Below are positions 9,443-20,412 of a stretch of 64,000 bases of DNA, piece by piece (the stretch's first letter is position 1; every line of letters starts with the position of its first letter). The notes below the pieces were generated by a model. It did no database searches. It was given only the letters and a program-made list of their open reading frames with translations, and was not told the DNA's origin. The stretch spans positions 1-64,000 of the forward strand of contig NZ_JABFUC010000014.1 of the NCBI RefSeq assembly GCF_022341425.1, in the 5' to 3' direction. The position numbers and the translations under genes were made by a program. The DNA comes from Billgrantia campisalis (lineage in GTDB: Bacteria > Pseudomonadota > Gammaproteobacteria > Pseudomonadales > Halomonadaceae).

Positions 9443-11650
9443 GTGGCCGATTCTCTGCCCCAGGAGACGCTGTTCTTCAATGCCCTGCGTTCCGACGACT
9501 GGCCCGAACCCGAGCAGGCCTGGACGCTCGATGAGGTCGAGCTCAGCCCCGCCGGCCTGGCCGAGCTGTTCGAGTCCCAGCTGATGAGCCGCCATCTGGA
9601 CCTGCATGCCCGCCGCCTGCAGGCGCGCGGCGAAGCCTTCTACACCATCGGCAGCGCCGGCCACGAGGGCAACGCGGCCATCGCCGGGGCCTTGCGCCCC
9701 ACCGATCCGGCCTTTCTGCACTATCGTGACGCCGCCTTCCTGCTTCAGCGCTCCCGCCAGGTGCCCGGCCAGACGCCGCTGTGGGATCTGCTGCTGAGCT
9801 TCGCGGCCTCGGCCGAGGACCCCATCTCCGGCGGCCGGCACAAGGTGCTGGGCTCGAAGGCGCTCGCGGTACCGCCCCAGACCAGCACCATCGCCTCGCA
9901 CCTGCCCAAGGCGATGGGGGCCGCCTATGGCCTCGGCCTGTGGCGACGCCTGGGCGGCGGCGGCGAGTGGCCCGCCGACAGCGTGGTGGTGTGCAGCTTC
10001 GGCGATGCCTCCTTCAATCACTCCACCGCCCAGGGCGCGCTCAACGCCGCCGGCTGGGCCGCCTACCAGGGCAGCCCCATGCCGCTGGTGATGGTCTGCG
10101 AGGACAACGGCATCGGTATTTCCACCCCCACCCCCGAGGGTTGGGTGGAGGCCAGCATGCGGGCACGCCCCGGCTTTCACTACCTGAGCTGCGACGGGCT
10201 CGACCTGCTGGATACCTGGCGGGCCGCCCGGGAGGCGGTGCGCATCGCCCGTCGCCACAAGCAGCCGGTGTTCCTGCACATGCGCTGCGTGCGGTTGTTC
10301 GGCCACGCCGGCTCCGACGCCCAGCAGGCCTATCTGGCGCCACAGCGGATCAAGGCCGACGAGGCGCGAGACCCGCTGCTGGTCAGCGCCGGCCTGCTGC
10401 GGCGCCACGGCGTGCTGGACCGCGACGCCATCGCTGAGCTCTACCGGGAGCTCGGCGAGCGCGTGGCCCATGTCGCCGAGCAGGCGATCCGCCGGCCCAA
10501 GCTGGAAACCGCCGCACAGGTCATGGCCAGCCTCGTGCCGCCGGCGCGGCCGCCGCGCATCCGCCCCTGGCAGGGCGAGGTGGACGCGACGCCGGCCCCC
10601 ATGGCCAAGCTGCTCAACCAGGCGCTGGCGCGCTTGATGGATCGCTATCCGCAGCTGGTGATGGCCGGCGAGGACATCGGCCGCAAGGGGGGCGTCTACG
10701 GGGTCACCCAGCGGCTGCAGGCGCAGTTCGGCCCGCACCGGGTGATCGACACCCTGCTCGACGAGCAGAGCATCCTCGGGCTGGGTATCGGCCTGGGCCA
10801 CAACGGCCTGGTGCCGATACTGGAGATCCAGTTCCTGGCCTATCTGCATAACGCCGAGGATCAGCTGCGCGGCGAGGCGGCGACGCTGAGCTTCTTCTCC
10901 AACGGCCAGTACACCAACCCCATGGTGGTGCGTATCGCCGGGCTCGGCTACCAGAAGGGCTTCGGCGGCCATTTCCACAACGACAACGCCATCGCCGTGC
11001 TGCGCGACATTCCCGGCCTGCTGGTGGCGTGCCCTTCCAACGCCGCCGACGCCGTCGGGCTGATGCAGGAGGCGGTACGCCTGGCCGATGAGGAGCAGCG
11101 CGTGGTGGTCATGCTCGAGCCGATCGCGCTCTACCATAACCGCGACCTGCTGGAGGAGGGCGATCAGCGGTGGTGCTTCGCCGACCCGGGTCCCGAGCAC
11201 CGTCTGCCGGTGGGCGAGCTGGGCCAGTGGGGAGCGGGGCGGGATCTCGCCATCGTGACCTATGGCAACGGGGTCTACCTCTCGCGGCAGGCGGCGGCGC
11301 GGCTGGAGGCCGAAGGCATTGCGCTGCGCATCGTCGACCTGCGCTGGTTGACCGCCATCGACCATGACGCCGTGTATCGCAGCGTCGCCGACTGTGGGCA
11401 GGTGCTGGTCGTCGACGAGTGTCGGCGCAGCGGCTCGCTGAGCGAGGAGCTGATCACCGCCCTGGTGGAGCGGGGCATGGCGGGTCACCGCCTGCACCGG
11501 CTCACCGCCGAGGACAGCTTCATTCCGTTAGGGCGGGCCGCCACGGTGACGCTGCCCTCGGCGGATGCCATCGCCCTGCGGGCGCGTGCCCTGGTGGTCG
11601 AAGCCGGCAGTGTGGACCAGAAGACGCTGACAGGGAGCCCGCAAGCATGA
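9443..11650 (+). CDS. 2-oxoacid dehydrogenase E1, fused alpha and beta subunits
   Basis: A thiamine-diphosphate enzyme that decarboxylates a 2-oxo acid and normally passes the acyl group to an E2 lipoyl protein. The alpha part (residues ~30-360) has FYTIGSAGHEGNAAIAGAL, the ThDP site VVVCSFGDASFNHSTAQGALN and EDNGIGISTPTPEGW. The beta part (residues ~385-715) has VMAGEDIGRKGGVYGVTQRL and GFGGHFHNDNAIAVLRDIPGL. At 735 residues this is a natural alpha-beta fusion; most relatives encode two proteins. The start is the GTG at 9443 with AGGAG 9 nt upstream. No E2 or E3 gene is nearby. The substrate (branched-chain, acetoin or other) is not resolved. Confidence 0.88.
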   Translation: MADSLPQETLFFNALRSDDWPEPEQAWTLDEVELSPAGLAELFESQLMSRHLDLHARRLQARGEAFYTIGSAGHEGNAAIAGALRPTDPAFLHYRDAAFLLQRSRQVPGQTPLWDLLLSFAASAEDPISGGRHKVLGSKALAVPPQTSTIASHLPKAMGAAYGLGLWRRLGGGGEWPADSVVVCSFGDASFNHSTAQGALNAAGWAAYQGSPMPLVMVCEDNGIGISTPTPEGWVEASMRARPGFHYLSCDGLDLLDTWRAAREAVRIARRHKQPVFLHMRCVRLFGHAGSDAQQAYLAPQRIKADEARDPLLVSAGLLRRHGVLDRDAIAELYRELGERVAHVAEQAIRRPKLETAAQVMASLVPPARPPRIRPWQGEVDATPAPMAKLLNQALARLMDRYPQLVMAGEDIGRKGGVYGVTQRLQAQFGPHRVIDTLLDEQSILGLGIGLGHNGLVPILEIQFLAYLHNAEDQLRGEAATLSFFSNGQYTNPMVVRIAGLGYQKGFGGHFHNDNAIAVLRDIPGLLVACPSNAADAVGLMQEAVRLADEEQRVVVMLEPIALYHNRDLLEEGDQRWCFADPGPEHRLPVGELGQWGAGRDLAIVTYGNGVYLSRQAAARLEAEGIALRIVDLRWLTAIDHDAVYRSVADCGQVLVVDECRRSGSLSEELITALVERGMAGHRLHRLTAEDSFIPLGRAATVTLPSADAIALRARALVVEAGSVDQKTLTGSPQA

Positions 11651-12687
11651 GCCAGACACCTGAACGGCTGCTGATCGTCTGCCCCGGACGGGGCACCTAC
11701 ACCCAGGCGGAGTGGGGCAGCCTGACCCGCTATGCCGGCGACGCCGACTGGCTGGCGCGCTTCGATGCCCAGCGCCGCGAAGCGGGGCTGCCGACGCTTA
11801 GCCAACTCGATGCCGAACTGCCGTTTCGGTCGCGCCTGCACGGCCGCGGCGAGCATGCCGCGCCGTTGATCTACGCCTGCGCGCTGGCCGACCTGCTGGC
11901 CATCGACCGCGAGCGCTATGAGATCGTCGCCATCACCGGTAACTCCATGGGCTGGTACATCGCCCTGGCGGCGGGCGCCGCCCTGGGGCAAGAGGCCGCC
12001 TTCGAGCTGATCGGCACCATGGGGCAGATGATGCAGGAGCGCCTGGCGGGCGGGCAGCTGCTCTACCCCTGGGTCGACGAGCAGTGGCGCCCTCGGTGGG
12101 ACAAGCGGCGGGAGCTGCTGGCGCTGATCGAGCGGCTGCACGGCGAGCAGGGCGCCGAGCTCTATCTCTCCATCGAGCTGGGCGGCATGCTGGTGTTCGG
12201 TGGCAACGAGGTGGGCCTGTCGCGGCTCGCCGAGGCGCTGCCGCCGCTGGAGCGCTTTCCGCTGCGCCTGCATCAGCACGCCGCCTTCCATACCCCGCTG
12301 CAGCGGGAGGTGCGCGATGCCGCCCGCCAGCGCCTGCCGGCGACCCCCTTCCGGGCCCCCGAGGTGCCGCTGATCGACGGCCGTGGCCATATCTGGACGC
12401 CCTGGAGCAGCGATCCGGTCGCGCTCTGGGATTACACCCTGGGGGATCAGCTGGTGACGCCCTATGACTTCACCGCGGCGCTGCGGGTCGGGCTGCGCGA
12501 GTTTGCGCCGGATCGCGTGGTGATACCCGGGCCGGGCACCAGCCTGGGCGGCGCCACCGCCCAGGCGTTGATCCAGCTCGGCTGGCAGGGGCTGGACAGC
12601 AAGACGGCCTTCCAGGCCCGCCAGGCCGAGGACCCCGTGCTGATCGGCATGGGCATCGAGGCGCAGCGTCGGCGGGTGGTCGGTTAG
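11647..12687 (+). CDS. FabD-like acyltransferase coupled to the E1 gene
   Basis: A 346-residue protein of the malonyl-CoA:ACP transacylase fold. It opens LLIVCPGRGTYTQ (compare the usual FPGQGxQ) and has a serine elbow in VAITGNSMGWYIALAAGAAL, where GNSMG replaces the usual GHSxG. The general-base motif QHAAFHTPLQREV is intact, as is the late VIPGPGTSLGGATAQALI. Its ATG overlaps the E1 stop (ATGA), so the two are translated together. The pairing suggests the acyl group made by E1 is moved to a carrier or CoA by this enzyme, but that is inference. Confidence 0.8.
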   Translation: MSQTPERLLIVCPGRGTYTQAEWGSLTRYAGDADWLARFDAQRREAGLPTLSQLDAELPFRSRLHGRGEHAAPLIYACALADLLAIDRERYEIVAITGNSMGWYIALAAGAALGQEAAFELIGTMGQMMQERLAGGQLLYPWVDEQWRPRWDKRRELLALIERLHGEQGAELYLSIELGGMLVFGGNEVGLSRLAEALPPLERFPLRLHQHAAFHTPLQREVRDAARQRLPATPFRAPEVPLIDGRGHIWTPWSSDPVALWDYTLGDQLVTPYDFTAALRVGLREFAPDRVVIPGPGTSLGGATAQALIQLGWQGLDSKTAFQARQAEDPVLIGMGIEAQRRRVVG

Positions 12688-12708
12688 CGGTCCAAGCGCG
12701 GCCGGCGC

Positions 12709-14760
12709 TCACTCGAAACCCGCCTTGCGTAGCCCTTCAAGGTAGTGCTCGGCGTCGGCAGGACGTCGATAGGGGTCCAGTGCCGCCAGCCAGTCGAGAC
12801 AGCTGATGTGCTTGGGAAAGGTGCCGCGCGCCAGCTGGTAGCGGTAGTGGCGATAGACGGTGTCGCGGTGGCTGGCGCCCCGTTGCGGGTGGCCCATGTG
12901 GGCATAGGTTGCGGCGATGAAGGCTGGGGTGTTGCAGAAGGCCTGGGGCGCGCATGCCAGGGTGTCGATGGCCTCGTCATACAGATGTGCGCTGAAGAAG
13001 GCGATCCCGGCCATGCCGGCATACCACTCCGGGCGGTAGGGTGCGAGACGCAGCGCCTGGCGGGCGGCTGCCACTCCACGCTCGGGATGGCCGATCAGCG
13101 CCAAGGCGAAGGAGGCGTGGGCCAGCACCTCGCTATCGTTGGGGTTAAGGGCCAGTGCCAGCGACAGCTCGCGCTCCGCGGCCGCGTACTGCCCATCGTA
13201 GAGCTCGGCCACGCCCAGCATGCAGTGGGCACGGTGGTCGTTGTCATCCAATGCGACTGCCTTGCGGCAAAGTGCCAGGGCCTCCTGCTGCAGGAAAACC
13301 CAGTGATGCCAGGAGTGACAGGCCCACTCATTGAGATGGGCGAGGGCCAGACCGACATAGGCACGGGCGAACTGCGGGTCCTTGGCCAGTGCCTGCTGGA
13401 AGTGGCGACGTGCCTCGTGAATGGCCGTCAGGTCAGCTCGGCGCAGGGCGTGACGACCGCGCAGCCAGAGGTCGTAGGCCTGCCAGTCCCGGGGCGGCCG
13501 GCGACGGGACTGGGCCAGGCGGTCTTCGGTGATCTGTCCGACCAGGCAGCCGACGATGTGGCGGACCAGCTCTGCCTGGACGTCGAAGAGTCCGTCGAGC
13601 CGGCAGTCAAAGCGCTCCGCCCAGACCTGGCGTGAATGGGGCGTGGCGACCAGTCGGGCGGTGATCGCAAGCCGCTGGCCGCGCTGTTGAAGGCGTCCCT
13701 CCAGAAGATACTCCACGCCGAGTTCACGGCCGATCTGTTCCGGAGAGGCCTGGCTATGGCGATAGGCCAGGGCGCTGGTCGGGGCGATTACCTCTAGCTC
13801 GCCGAAGCGGCCAAGCTCGGTGGCGAGGTCCTCCGCCATGCCGTCGCCAAGGGCGGGAGGAAGCCGTGTCCCCTCGCATGGCAAGAAGGCCAGGACGGCG
13901 AGCGAAGGGCGCTCGCTGGCAGGGCGGCGCCCGCGCTCGCGTGCCGCAGCGGCCGTTGCGATCACCCTGCGGCTCTCAGGCGGGTCATCGCTTTCGCGGG
14001 GCACGCTGCGCGAGTCGTCGTCGGGCAGCAGCGCCAACAGCTCCGCCTTCAGCTGCTCGGTCTCCGGAGCCGGGGCGACGCCGAGTTCATCGGCCAGTCG
14101 TTCGCGGCAGCGACGGTACTGGGTGAGCGCCGCACCGATCCGGTCCTGGTACAGGTAGAGCCGGATCAAAGTGCGCTGCACACCCTCATCCAGGGGGTCA
14201 TGGTCCAGCAGCCGCAGGGCCAGCTGGATGCCGGCATCGATGGCGCCGGTAAGCACATAGTGGTCGAGCAGTCGATGCATCAGCTGCGCCAGCGCCTCGT
14301 CCAGCCAGCTGCGCCGCTCCATCAGCCACGCCTCGAAGGGCTCCTCGCCAGGGTCCAGGCCTTCCAGGAAGGGGCCGCGATAGAGCGCCAGCGCACGCTC
14401 GAGGGTCTCCGGCGTCCCGTCGGCCAGCAGCCGCTCGAAGGTGTCCAGGTCCACCCACGTCGTACAGGCCTTGAGCCCCACCGCCTGGCCATCGAGCGTC
14501 AGGCACTCGCGCGCCGACGGTGGCAGCGCCGACTGTAGGCGCGACAGGGTCTTGCGCAGGTTGGCGCGGGCTCGCGACTCGGGCATGGCATCCCACAGCA
14601 GCCCGGCCAGCTTGCTGCGTGAGTGTGGCCGGCCGGGAGGCGCCGCCAGGTAGGCGAGCAGTGCCGCGGCCTTGCGCGTCGGAACAGCGACCGGCTCGCC
14701 CTCGGCCGTTTGGCAGGCGAACTCACCCAGCAGCGAGACGTGCAGACGCGTCATGGCCAT
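12709..14760 (-). CDS. SARP/BTAD-type transcriptional regulator with TPR repeats
   Basis: A 683-residue one-component regulator. Residues 1-100 form an OmpR/SARP-like winged helix (LHVSLLGEFACQ, then RKAAALLAYLAAPPGRPHSRSKLAGLLW). Residues ~100-250 form the bacterial transcriptional activation domain (LYRGPFLEGL, LMHRLLDHYVLTGAIDAGIQLA, YRRCRERLADELGVAPAPE). A TolB/adenylate-cyclase-associated segment follows (LAVLAFLPCEGTRLPPALGDGMAEDLATEL), then TPR repeats from ~430 on. It is divergent from the FAD oxidase gene (146 bp between them), its likely target. SARP regulators are best known from actinomycete antibiotic clusters; combined SARP/TolB/TPR forms also occur in proteobacteria. Confidence 0.88.
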   Translation of the reverse strand: MAMTRLHVSLLGEFACQTAEGEPVAVPTRKAAALLAYLAAPPGRPHSRSKLAGLLWDAMPESRARANLRKTLSRLQSALPPSARECLTLDGQAVGLKACTTWVDLDTFERLLADGTPETLERALALYRGPFLEGLDPGEEPFEAWLMERRSWLDEALAQLMHRLLDHYVLTGAIDAGIQLALRLLDHDPLDEGVQRTLIRLYLYQDRIGAALTQYRRCRERLADELGVAPAPETEQLKAELLALLPDDDSRSVPRESDDPPESRRVIATAAAARERGRRPASERPSLAVLAFLPCEGTRLPPALGDGMAEDLATELGRFGELEVIAPTSALAYRHSQASPEQIGRELGVEYLLEGRLQQRGQRLAITARLVATPHSRQVWAERFDCRLDGLFDVQAELVRHIVGCLVGQITEDRLAQSRRRPPRDWQAYDLWLRGRHALRRADLTAIHEARRHFQQALAKDPQFARAYVGLALAHLNEWACHSWHHWVFLQQEALALCRKAVALDDNDHRAHCMLGVAELYDGQYAAAERELSLALALNPNDSEVLAHASFALALIGHPERGVAAARQALRLAPYRPEWYAGMAGIAFFSAHLYDEAIDTLACAPQAFCNTPAFIAATYAHMGHPQRGASHRDTVYRHYRYQLARGTFPKHISCLDWLAALDPYRRPADAEHYLEGLRKAGFE

Positions 14761-14906
14761 CTCCCTCCTGCCCCAAGCCTAAGCGCTGTTGTCGCCCTTC
14801 GCTAGGCGTTGGCGCTCCCTGTCACGACCCGGTCACGCTGCGGGGACGCGGTTTGGCTATCCCTGAAAAGACACACGCCAGATCACTCCCTGGATGAGGA
14901 GGAGCC

Positions 14907-16325
14907 ATGATGGATATCAGACAGCAGACCGGGCCCAGCGCCTTGTCGAGCGATGCGATCCGGACGCTCGGGGAGCGGCTGCATGGGGCTCTGATCCTGC
15001 CCGATGACCCGCGCTATGACACGGCACGGCGGGTCTACAATGCCATGCATGATCGCCAGCCGGCGCTGATCGTCGAGGCGGCCGACGTGGCGGACGTGAT
15101 GACGGCCGTGACCTTTGCCCGACAGCAGGAGCTTGCCCTGGCCGTGCGCGGTGGCGCGCACAGCCTGCCCGGGTTCGGCACCTGCGACGGCGGGCTGGTG
15201 CTGTCCCTCGAGCGCCTGCGCGGCATTCGAGTCGATCCCGAGGGCCGCTGTGCCCGTGCCGAAGGCGGCTGCACCTGGGCCGACCTCAACCACGCCAGCG
15301 CCGCCTTCGGCCTGGCGACGACCGGTGGGATCGTCTCCACCACCGGCATCGCCGGCCTGACCCTGGGCGGGGGGTTCGGCTTTCTGGCCCGGCGCTGCGG
15401 GCTCGCCTGCGACAACTTGCTCTCGGCCGACGTGGTCACCGCCGACGGCGACTTCCTGACCTGCAGTGAGCGCCGCCATGCCGAGCTGTTCTGGGCGATT
15501 CGCGGCGGCGGGGGGAACTTCGGGGTGGTGACCTCATTCGAGTACCGTCTGCATGCGGTGAGCGACATTCTCGGCGGGCCAACTTTCTATCCGCTCGATG
15601 CAGAGGTGATGCGTCACTACCGGGAATGGATCGCCGCGGCTCCCGAGGCGCTGGGCGCGATCCTGGGCATCACCCTTGGCCCACCGCTGCCGTGTCTGCC
15701 CGAGAGGTGGCACGGTCAGCCGGTGATTGTGGTGCTGACCTGCTGGAGCGGGCCACCGGCTGAGGATGCCGCGGTCCGCGAGCAGCTTGCCGAGCTCGGC
15801 CCCGTGCTTGGTCAGGCGGTCCAGCGTATGCCCTATCCGGCGATCAATACCCTGTTCGACGAGCTGCTGCCCGCGGGGCTCTACCACTACTGGAAGGGCT
15901 GCTTTAGCCGCTCACTCACCGACGCGGCGATCGCGGAGTACATCGAGCATGGGGCCCGAACCCCGTGCCTGGAGAGTGCGACGCTGCTGTTTCCCCTGGA
16001 TGGCGCCTGCCGGCGGGTCGCCGAGGACGCTACGGCGTTTGCCTTCCGGGATGCCGACTTTGCCACAGCGGTCGGGGCGAGCTGGCCGGACCCCGCCGAC
16101 AGCGAACGCAACATCGCCTGGGCTCGCGCCTATTATCAGGCGCTCAGGCCGCATTCCGAGGCGGGGGGCTACGTGAACTTCATGTCCGCCGACGACGCGG
16201 GGCGAGTGCGCGACAACTACCGCCAGCACTACGCGCGGCTGGCCGCGATCAAGGCGCGCCATGATCCGACCAACCTGTTCCGACTGAACCAGAACATCGC
16301 GCCAGCCGGCAGTGATTCGGCTTGA
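14907..16325 (+). CDS. FAD-dependent oxidoreductase of the berberine-bridge (BBE) type
   Basis: A 472-residue PCMH/FAD-binding-4 flavoprotein with a C-terminal BBE segment. The FAD-binding domain contains VRGGAHSLPGFGTCDGGLVL, whose His is the usual covalent flavin attachment site. TTGGIVSTTGIAGLTLGGG, LSADVVTADGDFL and FWAIRGGGGNFGVVTSFEY follow. The C-terminus ends NYRQHYARLAAIKARHDPTNLFRLNQNI, the family's closing motif. It has GAGGAGGAG just before the ATG. Family members oxidise sugars, alcohols or alkaloids; the substrate is unknown. The neighbouring SARP gene probably controls it. Confidence 0.92.
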   Translation: MMDIRQQTGPSALSSDAIRTLGERLHGALILPDDPRYDTARRVYNAMHDRQPALIVEAADVADVMTAVTFARQQELALAVRGGAHSLPGFGTCDGGLVLSLERLRGIRVDPEGRCARAEGGCTWADLNHASAAFGLATTGGIVSTTGIAGLTLGGGFGFLARRCGLACDNLLSADVVTADGDFLTCSERRHAELFWAIRGGGGNFGVVTSFEYRLHAVSDILGGPTFYPLDAEVMRHYREWIAAAPEALGAILGITLGPPLPCLPERWHGQPVIVVLTCWSGPPAEDAAVREQLAELGPVLGQAVQRMPYPAINTLFDELLPAGLYHYWKGCFSRSLTDAAIAEYIEHGARTPCLESATLLFPLDGACRRVAEDATAFAFRDADFATAVGASWPDPADSERNIAWARAYYQALRPHSEAGGYVNFMSADDAGRVRDNYRQHYARLAAIKARHDPTNLFRLNQNIAPAGSDSA

Positions 16326-16365
16326 AGTGGCCTGAGTCGGCCTGGCGCACAGGTGGATGGGCCGG

Positions 16366-16848
16366 TCAGGCCTGTCCACCCAGCCGCTGGTGCAACTGCA
16401 GCATCACCGCCACCTCGTGCTCGGGGCGCAGCGGCTCGAGGCCCAGTTCGCCGAACAGCTCGCCCCGGGCGCGGGTCCACTCGCCGCCGTCCAGGTCGGG
16501 GTAGAGGCTGTCGGCCGGTGCCAGCTCGACGAAGGGGTCGATCCCGAAGGTATCGAAGAGTCGCGCCAGGGCGGCCTCGTCATCGCTCACCCCGGCGGTG
16601 AAGAGGGTGGCGTTGAAGTGGTCGTTCTCCAGCTCGCGGATCACGTCCAGGGGGCTCACGCCGAAGCTGTTGAGCTCCTCCATGCTGTAGCCGTTGAGGG
16701 CGTTCATCTCGTCGTCCAGCCAGCCGTCGTCGGGCTGGATCAGGGTGTGCTTGATGCGCCCGTCGGGGAGTACCCAGGCGATCGCCAGGGGCAGCTCGCC
16801 ATCCTCGCCGGTTTCCACGGCAATGAATCCCGGGATCTCTTCCATCAT
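16366..16848 (-). CDS. Conserved protein with a degenerate DnaQ-like exonuclease fold
   Basis: A 160-residue protein. The order of segments recalls DEDD exonucleases: an N-terminal strand FIAVETGEDGELPLAIAWVLPDGRI, then the helix NALNGYSMEELNSFGVSPLDVIREL, then NATLFTAGVSDDEAALARLFDTFG, and a C-terminal HEVAVMLQLHQRL. The first DxE metal motif is replaced by AVETGED, so at least one metal ligand is lost and nuclease activity is doubtful. It overlaps the tatD stop (ATGA) and has AGGAG upstream. I do not know a characterised homologue. Confidence 0.65.
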   Translation of the reverse strand: MMEEIPGFIAVETGEDGELPLAIAWVLPDGRIKHTLIQPDDGWLDDEMNALNGYSMEELNSFGVSPLDVIRELENDHFNATLFTAGVSDDEAALARLFDTFGIDPFVELAPADSLYPDLDGGEWTRARGELFGELGLEPLRPEHEVAVMLQLHQRLGGQA

Positions 16849-17747
16849 GTGCTCTCCTGCCGGTGGTCCGGCGCTGCGCTGTCCTGTTGCCGCGGGTCCA
16901 GGCGGAAAAAGGCCGTAGCGGTGGTCGTGGTGGCCGTGGCCAAGTCGGCTTCGTCGATGCCCCGCCAGTGGGCGATTTCCCGCACGATCCAGGGTAGCAG
17001 CGCCGGTTCGTGTCGCCTGCCCTTGAGTTTGGCAGGTAAATTGCGCGGCAGCAGGTAGGGGCAGTCGGTTTCCACCATCAGCCGGGTGAGCGGAATCGCG
17101 CCGACCAGGTCGCGCAGGTGGTGGCCGCGACGCTCGTCGCAGATCCAGCCGGTCAGGCCGATATGCAGGTCCAGGTCGAGATAGCCGTAAAGCGTCTCGC
17201 GATCCGCGGTGAAGCAGTGGATCACTGCGTGACCGATATCGTCGCGCCAGGCGTGGAGCATCTCACGCATACGCCGGCCGGCGTCGCGCTCGTGGACGAA
17301 CAGCGGCAGGCCGCTCTCGGCGGCGAGTCCCAGCTGTGCCTCGAAGGCGCGCTCCTGCTCGGCCGGCGTCGAGAAGTTGCGGTTGAAGTCGAGCCCGCAC
17401 TCGCCCACCGCCACCACCTCGGGCTGGCGGTGCAGCTCGCGCATGGCGCGCGCAAGCTCGCCGCTCCAGCGGCTGGCGTCGTGGGGATGAACGCCGGCAG
17501 TGGCGTAGAGCCCCGGGTGTTCTCGTGCCAGCGCCACGGCCTGCTCGGCGTGCTCGCGGTCGGTGCCGGTGAGAATCAGGGTGGTAACGCCGGCGGCCCG
17601 CGCCCGCCCGATCACCGCCTCCAGGTCGCGGTCGAAGCTCGCGTGGGTCAGGTTGGCGCCGATGTCCACCAGCGGGGCCGGGGAGCGAAAGCGCAGCGCC
17701 TCGGGCAGGGCAGCGCCGCCGCTGTCGGGGGTAGCAGTCTCGTGCAT
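16845..17747 (-). CDS. tatD: TatD family metal-dependent DNase
   Basis: A 300-residue TIM-barrel metallohydrolase. E. coli TatD is a 3'-5' exonuclease acting on DNA and RNA during oxidative-damage repair. The N-terminus LVDIGANLTHASFDRDLEAV matches the TatD branch, which lacks the HxH of YcfH and YjjV. Other landmarks are LILTGTDREHAEQAVALA, TAGVHPHDASRW, VAVGECGLDFNRNFS, LFVHERDAGRRM, HCFTADRETL and MVETDCPYLLPRNL. The start is the ATG at 17747; the frame runs on to a GTG at 17789 without homology. It is coupled to the next gene by a 4-bp overlap. Confidence 0.93.
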   Translation of the reverse strand: MHETATPDSGGAALPEALRFRSPAPLVDIGANLTHASFDRDLEAVIGRARAAGVTTLILTGTDREHAEQAVALAREHPGLYATAGVHPHDASRWSGELARAMRELHRQPEVVAVGECGLDFNRNFSTPAEQERAFEAQLGLAAESGLPLFVHERDAGRRMREMLHAWRDDIGHAVIHCFTADRETLYGYLDLDLHIGLTGWICDERRGHHLRDLVGAIPLTRLMVETDCPYLLPRNLPAKLKGRRHEPALLPWIVREIAHWRGIDEADLATATTTTATAFFRLDPRQQDSAAPDHRQEST

Positions 17748-17852
17748 GGCCGTGCTCAGTCTCCGGGGGCGAAAACCCGCTATTGTCACATGCCCGGTCG
17801 AGGCCCGCCATGCGTTACACTAGGGCGCTCGATGACTGGATGAGGACTGCGC

Positions 17853-19781
<1,929 letters not shown>

Positions 19782-19829
19782 CAGGGCCAGTTGAAGCGGG
19801 GCCAGGGAGCGGTGTGGAAGGTTGGACCC

Positions 19830-19951
19830 TGTGGGAGGCCGGCGTGGGAGGCCGGCTTTGCCGGGCGAAGGCGCCGTCAGGCGCCCAGTTTGGGTAGCGC
19901 TACGCGCTGCTTCGTCGAAGCGTCGCACCGGAGCTGAAGCGCCCTCCCACA
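19830..19951. repeat. REP-like multi-hairpin intergenic element
   Basis: A 122-bp palindromic element between uup and the UspA gene. The outer arms are TGTGGGAGG and CCTCCCACA. Inside are GCCGGCTTTGCCGG, GGCGCCGTCAGGCGCC, AGCGCTACGCGCT and CTTCGTCGAAG, each able to fold on itself. The left arm is locally doubled (TGGGAGGCCGGCG followed by TGGGAGGCCGGC). It has no coding frame of note and sits right after the end of the convergent UspA gene. Confidence 0.75.
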
Positions 19952-19956
19952 AGATG

Positions 19957-20412
19957 TTACTCGGCGCTCTTCTCCCCCTTCTTCCCCACCCGCACGGCCA
20001 GCACGTCGCACTGGGCGCCGTGCAGCACGCCGGTGGAGGTGGAGCCGAGCAGCAGGGCGAAGCCATGACGGCCATGGGAGCCGACCACGATGAGATCGAC
20101 GTCGTGCTCCTCGGCGAAGCGGTGGATCTCGGTATCCGGCATGCCGACCACCACGTGCTGGTTCTCCTTGGCCACGTGGGCGTCGGCGATCTCGGCCAGG
20201 CGCTGCTTGGCGTGCTCGTCGAGCTGGTCCTGAATGCTGGTGAGGTCCATGGGGATATCGCCTCCATAGGCGAAGCCCAGCGGCTCCAGGGTATGCATGA
20301 TCGAGAGCTTGGCCTGGTTGCGCTCGGCGATCTGCAGGGCGCGCTCCAGCACCTTGTGGGAGTCCTTGGTCAGGTCGACGGCGACCAGGATATGGCGGTA
20401 TTCATTGCTCAT
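19957..20412 (-). CDS. Universal stress protein (UspA family)
   Basis: A 151-residue single-domain universal stress protein. It starts YRHILVAVDLTKDSHKVLERALQIAERNQAKLSIMH and ends with the ATP-binding motif VVGSHGRHGFALLLGSTSTGVLHGAQCDVLAVRV, which fits the G2xG9xGS/T pattern, so it probably binds ATP. It has CAGGAG before the ATG. It stands alone next to the REP-like element. Confidence 0.93.
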   Translation of the reverse strand: MSNEYRHILVAVDLTKDSHKVLERALQIAERNQAKLSIMHTLEPLGFAYGGDIPMDLTSIQDQLDEHAKQRLAEIADAHVAKENQHVVVGMPDTEIHRFAEEHDVDLIVVGSHGRHGFALLLGSTSTGVLHGAQCDVLAVRVGKKGEKSAE

